Origin: Blastopirellula marina DSM 3645
GTDB lineage: Bacteria; Planctomycetota; Planctomycetia; Pirellulales; Pirellulaceae
Length of the DNA stretch: 64,000 bases
NCBI RefSeq assembly: GCF_000153105.1
Contig: NZ_CH672376.1
Location: forward strand, 2,108,855 to 2,172,854
Reading direction: 5' to 3'
This document shows, piece after piece, positions 45,208 through 51,680 of the stretch. The notes beneath the pieces are model-generated. The model ran no database searches. It was not told the DNA's origin and worked only from the letters and a program-made list of their open reading frames with translations. How positions within the stretch are numbered: the stretch's first letter is position 1; the number at the start of each line of letters is the position of its first letter. Both the position numbers and the translations under genes were made by a program.

Positions 45208-45456
45208 ATGACGACTGCGATGTCTACGGACTCCGCCACGTTCGAATCGCTTGCACGGATTGGCGAAACGGCCGGCGCTATTTGGTCAACGCTGCACGCC
45301 GACGGTCCGATGTCTTTATCGCGACTTGTCAAACAGGTCGGCCTGCCGCGCGACCATGTGATGCAGGCAATCGGATGGCTCGCCCGCGAAGATAAGCTGG
45401 CGTTTGAAGAAAGCGGACGCAACAAGTTGGTCTGTCTGCGCGAAGCGACGGAATAA
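45208..45456 (+). CDS. small winged-helix protein (DUF2582-like)
   Basis: 82 residues. GAGGGA sits seven bases before the ATG at 45208; a longer frame from 45118 overlaps the promoter. The sequence shows a winged helix-turn-helix: AGAIWSTLHADGPMSLSRLV, then KQVGLPRDHVMQAIGWLARE and the wing KLAFEESGRNKLVCL. This is the compact DUF2582-type winged helix found in many bacteria. It is a likely DNA-binding or protein-interaction module; no ligand domain is present. Confidence 0.88.
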   Translation: MTTAMSTDSATFESLARIGETAGAIWSTLHADGPMSLSRLVKQVGLPRDHVMQAIGWLAREDKLAFEESGRNKLVCLREATE

Positions 45457-45490
45457 CGCTGCGGATTCTGCTCGGCTGCCCAAGTCGACG

Positions 45491-47665
45491 CTACGGACGC
45501 AGAAACCAATAGCGCTGATCGTTATCCATTGTCTGGACGGTGAGCCCAAATCGTTGTGCGGCGGGCCGATCGTCGCGGATGACTTGGATCAGGTCCTGGA
45601 GCAGATCCCGGCTATCGCCGTAGTAGCCATGTCCGAGCCAGTCGGTATCGATCAGTGAGCAATCGATCGTCTCAACGCCAGGCATGACGACCGGTTCGGG
45701 AAACACATCTCCCAGCCGACTGTTATTGTGCAACTGGCCCGAAACCAACAGCGCCCTGTCATTGGCGGACGCGTATAACGTGATCGGCAGGTCGAGCTCT
45801 TGAACCGTTTTCGCTAGTTCGCTGCGGAATTGGCGGCGGTCAATATCGGGCGCGGCCAGCACCAAGGAGTCTAGCGAATCAAGCGCCGGCGAGCGTTCGG
45901 CATGCAATTGCCGGATGCTTTCATGAATGATGCGCGTGCCCATGCTGTGCCCGATGAGATGAATCCGCACGTTGGGGAAGGATTGGCTGATCGTTTTCAG
46001 CATCTCCTGAAATGGGGCTTTCGACAGTTCGGCGTTGTCTTCATCGGCCAGGTATTTGCTTAGGTCGCCGTGGGAGGGCCAAGAGAAAAAGAAAGCCTCT
46101 CCTTGGATATTCAAGTCGACCTTCAACTGCGCCGTTCGTTTGGCGGCTGCAGAAAAGGGAACATTGTAGCCGTGGACGAAGACTAAGAACTCTTCCGGTT
46201 CTCCTCGGGATTTTACTTGGTCGAGGATCGATTCCGACGAAGTCGGCTCGACAGCGGTGATGATAAAGTGCTTCTCGGGGTTCGCCGCTTCCTGAAATCC
46301 GAGAAAGCCGCCTGGCTCGTTGATCTCGCCGGGTAGGCGATCGACAGGAACGGTGATTTCGCACTTGCCCCACGCAATGTCGCCGCTTTCATTCAGCACA
46401 TTCCCATAGTAAGACTCGGGTGCGGCGGGCGCACTTTTCGCATTGCGATCGACCAGAGTGAACAGCCCGGCGGCAAGCACGAGAATCGACGCAGCGGCGA
46501 CAGCGACCGACGTCAGCAGTCTCCACCCTTTCTTGATTGTGAAAAAAGTCAGGGTCGCAGCCAAAACTCCGACGATCGCAAGTACCGCCACGACGTCGGC
46601 CTGAAAGATCCATTGGACAAGCCGGCTGGAGAGCGAGCTCGCTTGTTCGCCAGGCAGTCGATTAGTCGCATACCAGAGCTTGACGGGGACATAGCCGCTG
46701 GAAGTTAGTCTGGCGGCGAAGCCATATTGCACCAGCGGAATCGTATGCACCGACTCCGCTTCGGTCGTCAGCATGAGTTCGTTGTTGCCGCTAACGTTCG
46801 CAAATCGCAGTTCCGACATCGGCGGAACCTGAAACGTATGCACAGGCCGCCAGTCCTGACTGCTATAGATGGTCGCGACGCCGGGGCGCGTGATGGTCAA
46901 AAGATCGCCGCTTTCCAAAAACTTCAGATACCAGACTTCGTCGAGCATCCCCAACGTGAAGTCGAGCGGTTCTTGCTGGACGAGATCCCAGATCTGCACG
47001 CCGCCGAATTGACTAGCGGCGGCGACCAGGCCGCGAGTTTTCGAAACGTCAAAGTCCACCGCTTCCCCAATCGGCAGCGACGCGAGACTCTCGCCGGTAT
47101 CAACATCGACCAATTGCAACGACTCGCTCGCCTGAAAACCAGCGAGCGAGAGATCGTCGTACAGCTTGAGATTGGTCCCGAAGTCCGGAAAGGTTTTGAC
47201 CGGGGCGGCAGTCTTGGACGCGACGTCAATCAGCGCGTAGTTGCCATCAGAGTCTGCGACCAGCGCTCGACCTTTTTCGGCGGCGAACAGCTTTCCTTGC
47301 ATCGGCGCTGCGAGGAGGAATTCGGAGTCGATCGCACCATCGCGCAAAAGTCGCAGTTGCCCTTCGAGATCCAAGATCAGCGTCGCCGAGAGATCACGCA
47401 GCGGGACCAGGTCGGCGATCGGTTGAGCGAGCGCGGCGAGACTCTCAGGCTGTCCGTTCTCGACATTCGGGTTAAATCGAATCACTTTACCCTGATCCGA
47501 AACGACCAGCGTCGCGCCGACGCCGGCATCGATCGTTCGAATGATCGGAGAATCAAGCGGGAGCTTGATATGCGATTGCCCTTGAGCGACGGCTAGACCC
47601 GCTGGCGCCGAGAAACAGACAAACGCCAAGAAAATATGGCCTCGTCCCCAGAATTGCCGCTGCAC
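45491..47665 (-). CDS. membrane-anchored DUF900 alpha/beta hydrolase with beta-propeller-like N-terminus
   Basis: 724 residues. The signal peptide ends near VAQG. Residues 30-315 are beta-propeller-like (TLVVSDQGKVIRFNPN, GGVQIWDLVQQEPLDF). The DUF900 signature LWYATNRLP near 330 is followed by two membrane spans (about 353-375 and 382-405), then the rest of the hydrolase: SYYGNVLNESGDIAWGKCEI, EFLVFVHGYNV near 500, and the nucleophile elbow GHSMGTRI near 571 (Ser of GHSMG). His in DWLGHGYY is a candidate catalytic His. The membrane insert inside the hydrolase domain is unusual. Envelope-bound esterase or lipase-like activity is inferred. Confidence 0.85.
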   Translation of the reverse strand: MQRQFWGRGHIFLAFVCFSAPAGLAVAQGQSHIKLPLDSPIIRTIDAGVGATLVVSDQGKVIRFNPNVENGQPESLAALAQPIADLVPLRDLSATLILDLEGQLRLLRDGAIDSEFLLAAPMQGKLFAAEKGRALVADSDGNYALIDVASKTAAPVKTFPDFGTNLKLYDDLSLAGFQASESLQLVDVDTGESLASLPIGEAVDFDVSKTRGLVAAASQFGGVQIWDLVQQEPLDFTLGMLDEVWYLKFLESGDLLTITRPGVATIYSSQDWRPVHTFQVPPMSELRFANVSGNNELMLTTEAESVHTIPLVQYGFAARLTSSGYVPVKLWYATNRLPGEQASSLSSRLVQWIFQADVVAVLAIVGVLAATLTFFTIKKGWRLLTSVAVAAASILVLAAGLFTLVDRNAKSAPAAPESYYGNVLNESGDIAWGKCEITVPVDRLPGEINEPGGFLGFQEAANPEKHFIITAVEPTSSESILDQVKSRGEPEEFLVFVHGYNVPFSAAAKRTAQLKVDLNIQGEAFFFSWPSHGDLSKYLADEDNAELSKAPFQEMLKTISQSFPNVRIHLIGHSMGTRIIHESIRQLHAERSPALDSLDSLVLAAPDIDRRQFRSELAKTVQELDLPITLYASANDRALLVSGQLHNNSRLGDVFPEPVVMPGVETIDCSLIDTDWLGHGYYGDSRDLLQDLIQVIRDDRPAAQRFGLTVQTMDNDQRYWFLRP

Positions 47666-47767
47666 AGTATTGCTCCCGTTAGGACTCCCTTTCGTATCGC
47701 ATAAACTGCGATTCTTCCCTATTTGGAGGGGAAGTGAAAGCTGGATCTCTCACGAAGCGCAAAAAGA

Positions 47768-47786
47768 GGCGAATTGTTACTTCGCC
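47768..47786. repeat. 19-bp direct repeat, left copy (possible attachment site)
   Basis: The sequence GGCGAATTGTTACTTCGCC is identical to 51662-51680. Each copy is itself 6-bp inverted arms (GGCGAA/TTCGCC) around a 7-base centre, the layout of a tyrosine-recombinase core site. It lies in the promoter region of the hydrolase gene. Confidence 0.6.
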
Positions 47787-47790
47787 ATCG

Positions 47791-47829
47791 TGTGGCCCGT
47801 CCGGTCTACAGCAGCTTGGACGGGCCACA
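47791..47829. repeat. long hairpin near the left islet boundary
   Basis: TGTGGCCCGTCC (47791-47802) pairs perfectly with GGACGGGCCACA (47818-47829) around a 15-base loop. It lies five bases inside the left 19-bp repeat and downstream of the phospholipase-like gene. No T-run follows on the minus strand. Confidence 0.75.
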
Positions 47830-47921
47830 GGGGAATGTATGCCCCGAGTCAATTTTAGAATGTCAATGCAGATTTCGTTGAACGCGAGAAAGCCGCTTCC
47901 ATCGATTGAACGAGGAATTTG

Positions 47922-48767
47922 TTACCAATGGGATGGACGACGCCAGTTGTTCAGTCCGCGCCCCGTCCATTTCTTTTTGGCGTGATTGCCGACGACAATT
48001 GCGGTCGAAGTTCCCACGACCCAACCAGCATATGGGCCAGCAAGATACCCGGCCGCCACTCCGGTTCCCTGACCAGCTAGTGCGCCAACGCCGTGTGCTA
48101 ACGCATTCTGCTGGAATTTGCCAAGACTCCGAAATTTGGGTGCTGAACCAAGGCTCTTCACGGTGGACAAATCGATTACGCTGATCTCAGAAAGATCGAC
48201 AGAACAAGCGACGGAAGCGTTTGGCAGCGAGACTTCGAGGCGATCCTCGAAATCATCGAAGGCGGCGTCAATATTTTTTCGCAACGCGTGGTGCTGCGAC
48301 TTGAGTCGGTCGACTTCGACCGAAATTTGCCCTGGATTTTTAACAAGCCCCGCAGCTTGTTCCAGCTTGTGAACGCCAACGGCGCTCGCGCCGTCGGGAA
48401 GCGGTAGGAGGACAGTACTTTCACCATCAGGTTTGAACCGATAGACGGAGGGCATGTGTAAGAAGAACCAGGCTGCCATCGGTCCCTTGACGATGCCTTC
48501 GGCACCGACATCCCCGCGTGATAGCGCGGTTGGAGTCTGCTCGATCAAAATCGCGTCCGATTTGGCATCGAATCGTCCTCGACGCCCATAGCCTTCGTCG
48601 TGTCGTTGATATACTTCGTCAAGTGAATCCTCAGGTTCTCCACCCTGATTTCCGAAACCCCCGTAGGCGCCATAGTATCGGAAGAATGGCCGATCACCAT
48701 CGGCAAACAAAAACGACGTTTCCAGAAGCAGAATCGAGATGACAATCAATTTTAAAATATGTTTCAT
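47922..48767 (-). CDS. exported protein with cysteine-free phospholipase A2-like motif
   Basis: 281 residues from ATG 48767 (AAGGGTG upstream; a TTG two codons earlier is in frame). The signal peptide runs to about residue 22. Residues 31-76 resemble the phospholipase A2 core: calcium-loop-like YGAYGGFGNQGGEP, then LDEVYQRHDEGYG with the catalytic His56-Asp57 pair, Tyr60, and Asp71 in AKSDAILIE where the second catalytic Asp is expected. The disulfide cysteines of animal PLA2 are absent, as in parvovirus VP1 enzymes. Middle: no recognised domain. The C-terminus has a Gly-rich hydrophobic stretch (GVGALAGQGTGVAAGYLAGP) like a glycine zipper. It follows the coiled-coil gene by 103 bases. Activity is inferred, not shown. 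Confidence 0.7.
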   Translation of the reverse strand: MKHILKLIVISILLLETSFLFADGDRPFFRYYGAYGGFGNQGGEPEDSLDEVYQRHDEGYGRRGRFDAKSDAILIEQTPTALSRGDVGAEGIVKGPMAAWFFLHMPSVYRFKPDGESTVLLPLPDGASAVGVHKLEQAAGLVKNPGQISVEVDRLKSQHHALRKNIDAAFDDFEDRLEVSLPNASVACSVDLSEISVIDLSTVKSLGSAPKFRSLGKFQQNALAHGVGALAGQGTGVAAGYLAGPYAGWVVGTSTAIVVGNHAKKKWTGRGLNNWRRPSHW

Positions 48768-48870
48768 CGTCAATCACCCTTCTTAAAAATTAGTAATCAG
48801 GATCGCAACTCGCTTGGCTCTGCCAATCGTTAAGGGACCGCGTTTCCAATCGAATCGAGTATTGGATCAC

Positions 48871-50679
48871 TTAGAAAGATCGAAAAAAAATAGGCTGCTC
48901 GATCGCAATTTTCCCGAGATTAAATCGCTGTATTGCGTCTTGCAGTTCGCCGACTTCACGAGTCGAAGGATAGTTGAACACCGGCGATGCAAATAGCAAT
49001 TTCGGCAATTTCGGCTGGATGCGATTTCGCCAGTCGTTTGCGTTTTTCAATTCGCTCTGTTGATCGTTGATTTGGGCCTTGCATTTGGTCAATTCGGCCA
49101 TTGTGTCAGCGATCGCCAACTTCAAACCACGCGCCGATTCGTTGGCGTACTCGGAAAGCTCCAAATGGAATGCCTGAGTGGTATCGGTAGTGAGTCGGCT
49201 TTCTTCGGCGACCAGCTTAGCGTGATATTTCGCCAGTTTCGCGACGAATTCATTCTCCAGTAGCGTGTCAAACTTGTCGCGATATTCGGCAGACTGACTA
49301 GCAACTTGTTGTCTTGCTTCTTGCCAGGTCGGCGACGGTGACTCTTCTTGACGTTGGAACTTTGCGTTCAGCTGAGCCCGTCTGGTTTTCACTTTGGATT
49401 CCAGGTAGCTGAAGGATTCTCGCTTCTCGTGTTCGGAATGTTGCGAATCGTGAATCAACTGGGATTGGGTCTGAAAAATCTGTTCCAATTCCGCCAATGC
49501 CTTCTTCCAATTTTCACGATTCAAGCCTCGGAAATGCGTATTGAGTTGGGAAATCGCTTCGTCTTCCTGGACCAAAAAGTCCGCGATTTGACGCTCTCGT
49601 TCTGCAGTGAATTGCGTTCGCAGGTTGCGTTCATATTCTTCGGCCGCCTTGTTGACGCTTCGTTCGATTTCATGGATCGCGGATTGTAAGTCTTTGTCAA
49701 ATTGATTTACATTTCGCCAGAAGTCGAACAATGGACTTTCGGACGAAACATCTGATTGGCGAGCGCCGTCGAGTACAGACATGACTTCAGCGAGAAGTTC
49801 TTTTTCCTGCGTCTCCAACGCGACGATCGCATCGTCAATTTCGCGTTCATACTTCTGCAATGCAGCTTGAGCCTCCTTGGCTTCTCGACGACGTTGATGT
49901 TCCAATGCAAGTACCAGCGTGCCGGAAGGATCAATCGCGAGAGCGATGATCGTGGGGTCGACGCTCGACAAAGGAATACTCGGGTCAAGGCGACTCAGAT
50001 CCCAATTTTCGGGATTGAGTTCACTCGCATCGATTTTTAAACTTCCCTCGTCAATCGCGTTCAGCAATTCCTGAGGGGCAATGTCTTTCCACGAACCGTT
50101 AATTGGCGAGATCGATTGACCCGGAGTTTGAAATGGAACCGATTTGCCAACTGGGGGAATCTGGTCCGCGATCAAAGCGGACAATTCGGCCTGCATTTTC
50201 TTCGAATGCTTGAACTGAAAATCGCTGATGTCAACGTTCGGTCCGCTATCGATGATGGATTCGGAGAGATGGTGGCCATTCGGTAGAACCTCTTCAAGCT
50301 TGAGGTTTGGCTTGGGATCTAGCTTGAGGTTTAGCTTGAGGTTTAGCTTGGGATCTAGCTTGAGGTTTAGCTTGGGATCTAGCTTGAGGTTTAGCTTGGG
50401 ATCTAGCTTGAGGTTTGGCTTGGGATCTAGCTTGAGGTTTGGCTTGGGGTCTAGCTTGAGGTTTGGCTTGGGGTCTAGCTTGGGGTTTGGCTTGGGATCT
50501 AGCTTGAGGTTTGGCTTGGGATCTAGCTTGAGGTTTGGCTTGGGATCTAGCTTGAGGTTTGGCTTGAGGTTTGGCTTGAAGCCGCCGCCACCCCATCGCG
50601 CCAGCAATGGTTGCGGAAGAATCAGCGCCGTGATCATGAGACAACAAAGCATCAGCACTAAGCTTTTCGGGCATTTCAT
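48871..50679 (-). CDS. exported repeat-stalk and coiled-coil protein
   Basis: 602 residues that match no family I know. The signal peptide is MKCPKSLVLMLCCLMITALIL and onward to about residue 28. A stalk of about eleven KPNLKLDP octapeptides follows (residues 35-125). Then comes a non-repetitive region (SGPNVDISDFQFKHSKKMQA, PENWDLSRLDPSIPLSSVDP). From about 265 to 560 there is long, highly charged coiled coil (ALEHQRRREAKEAQAALQKY, EFVAKLAKYHAKLVAEESRL). The C-terminus is short and mixed. It probably extends from the cell surface or spans the periplasm. Its start is 213 bases from the divergent HTH gene; the phospholipase-like gene follows on the same strand. Confidence 0.8.
   Translation of the reverse strand: MKCPKSLVLMLCCLMITALILPQPLLARWGGGGFKPNLKPNLKLDPKPNLKLDPKPNLKLDPKPNPKLDPKPNLKLDPKPNLKLDPKPNLKLDPKLNLKLDPKLNLKLDPKLNLKLNLKLDPKPNLKLEEVLPNGHHLSESIIDSGPNVDISDFQFKHSKKMQAELSALIADQIPPVGKSVPFQTPGQSISPINGSWKDIAPQELLNAIDEGSLKIDASELNPENWDLSRLDPSIPLSSVDPTIIALAIDPSGTLVLALEHQRRREAKEAQAALQKYEREIDDAIVALETQEKELLAEVMSVLDGARQSDVSSESPLFDFWRNVNQFDKDLQSAIHEIERSVNKAAEEYERNLRTQFTAERERQIADFLVQEDEAISQLNTHFRGLNRENWKKALAELEQIFQTQSQLIHDSQHSEHEKRESFSYLESKVKTRRAQLNAKFQRQEESPSPTWQEARQQVASQSAEYRDKFDTLLENEFVAKLAKYHAKLVAEESRLTTDTTQAFHLELSEYANESARGLKLAIADTMAELTKCKAQINDQQSELKNANDWRNRIQPKLPKLLFASPVFNYPSTREVGELQDAIQRFNLGKIAIEQPIFFRSF
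50298..50580 (-). repeat. 24-bp tandem repeat encoding KPNLKLDP
   Basis: About eleven units of 24 bases (plus strand GGTTTGGCTTGGGATCTAGC and variants, continuing TTGA). The units are very similar, some with G/A changes, and two are shortened to 12 or 18 bases, as expected of slippage. The frame is kept throughout. Confidence 0.93.
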
Positions 50680-50838
50680 CGTTCAACACCGTTTGAAGTA
50701 ACAGGGCTTTTTACTTTGAAAATCAACCATTCCTGTTTTGCCGCTTTGGCAGCACTCTCATCCTAGAGGTGACCGGGGAGTAGAAAAGTTGCGTGAAATG
50801 GCTCAAATGCCGTGTGAAAAGTGCTCGAATCGGAGTTT

Positions 50839-50850
50839 TTAACCGGTTAA
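50839..50850. promoter_or_regulatory. 12-bp palindrome, candidate operator
   Basis: TTAACCGGTTAA is a perfect palindrome 42 bases before the HTH gene and 160 bases before the divergent coiled-coil gene. Its place between the regulator and its putative target suggests a binding site for the regulator. Confidence 0.5.
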
Positions 50851-50892
50851 GATACTCCAAGTCTTTATTTTGCCAGCCTTTGGGAGGATTTC

Positions 50893-51561
50893 ATGGGAGC
50901 CGAGAAGGGGCCTCTAATTAACGGAGAAGCCATCACGAAAGCGCGATTTGAGCACGGATTTCGCACGCGAAATGCCTTTATTGCTCATTTACAAACCGAG
51001 GGAATTGAGCTTTCGCGTGATGTCGTTGGCCGTTACGAGACATCCTTGGATGGTCGCCGTCATCGTGGATCTTTTGAGAAGCTAGCAATATATGAGAGGA
51101 TATTTGGCCAACCGGTCGAAGACTTTGTCGTGGGGGAAAACGGAGTTGGAATTGAAGCATCACAATTAAAAATTCGTGATTGCTCTGGCCACTGGGAAAC
51201 GAGTGGTGAAGATATCGTTGTTCCTGGGCATTTCGATTACCCAAATGGCGTGAAAAAACATACTGCAAAAATTGAGCTTCGCCTTGAAGGAAATCGCGTT
51301 GTTGGGGAGGGATACGACCATGACTTTGACAAAGTTGCCATCGAAGGTCGTGTCCAAGAGGGTGGCAATCATCTGGCCGGCACCTACGAGATTCAGAACG
51401 ATCGCATGCGAATCTACGGCTCGGTTCATTTGGAGTATTTAGCCTGCGGCAAGAGAATGCGGGGCTTTTACTTGGGTAGAGAGACCGGACATGGCGTTTC
51501 GTTCATCCTCGGTCGGCTGGAACTTTCTTTAATGGACTACCAGGCAAAGGGATCTAAATAG
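50893..51561 (+). CDS. HTH regulator with beta-barrel-like C-terminal domain
   Basis: 222 residues. GGAGG lies five bases before the ATG. Residues 10-60 form a Cro/C1-type helix-turn-helix (GEAITKARFEHGFRTRNAFI, then ELSRDVVGRYE and RGSFEKLAIYERIFGQPVED). From about 95 the protein is all beta, with a pattern of strands ending in Gly turns: SGHWETSGEDI, KIELRLEGNRVVGEGYDHD, GNHLAGTYEIQNDRMRIYG, KRMRGFYLGRETGHG. This resembles lipocalin-like sensor barrels and suggests binding of a small hydrophobic ligand. It is divergent from the coiled-coil gene, with a palindrome between. AT-richer than its neighbours. Confidence 0.7.
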   Translation: MGAEKGPLINGEAITKARFEHGFRTRNAFIAHLQTEGIELSRDVVGRYETSLDGRRHRGSFEKLAIYERIFGQPVEDFVVGENGVGIEASQLKIRDCSGHWETSGEDIVVPGHFDYPNGVKKHTAKIELRLEGNRVVGEGYDHDFDKVAIEGRVQEGGNHLAGTYEIQNDRMRIYGSVHLEYLACGKRMRGFYLGRETGHGVSFILGRLELSLMDYQAKGSK

Positions 51562-51661
51562 CACTCACTCGGCCTCGGCATGCTCGTACGAGCGAGGGGA
51601 AACAAACGCATCCGCCTCTCACGGAACAAGGTAATTCTTTGATGGCAGCCCGGCGCGAACC

Positions 51662-51680
51662 GGCGAATTGTTACTTCGCC
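51662..51680. repeat. 19-bp direct repeat, right copy (possible attachment site)
   Basis: Identical to 47768-47786. It covers the last codons and stop of the toroid protein gene (minus strand ...GCG AAG TAA) and ten bases past it. An integrative element using a gene 3' end would leave this copy inside the gene and the second copy at its far end. Confidence 0.6.

Larger units (their letters stand above)
47768..51680. mobile_element. candidate integrated islet bounded by 19-bp direct repeats
   Basis: A 3.9-kb segment between identical 19-bp repeats, the right one overlapping the stop codon of the toroid protein gene, as integrative elements often do. Inside are three genes found nowhere else in the window. 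Hand counts of five 60-base lines inside give 38-53% GC, against 55-67% for three lines in the flanking genes. No integrase or transposase is present, so it would be non-autonomous or decayed. Chance repetition or a copied gene end remains possible. Confidence 0.45.

Noticed and set aside
50298-50580. Possible CRISPR or intergenic repeat
   Set aside because: Contiguous 24-mers within a coding frame with a signal peptide upstream.
51562-51661. CTCGTACGAG palindrome as a terminator between the HTH and toroid genes
   Set aside because: The stem is short, has no T-run and no extended pairing.
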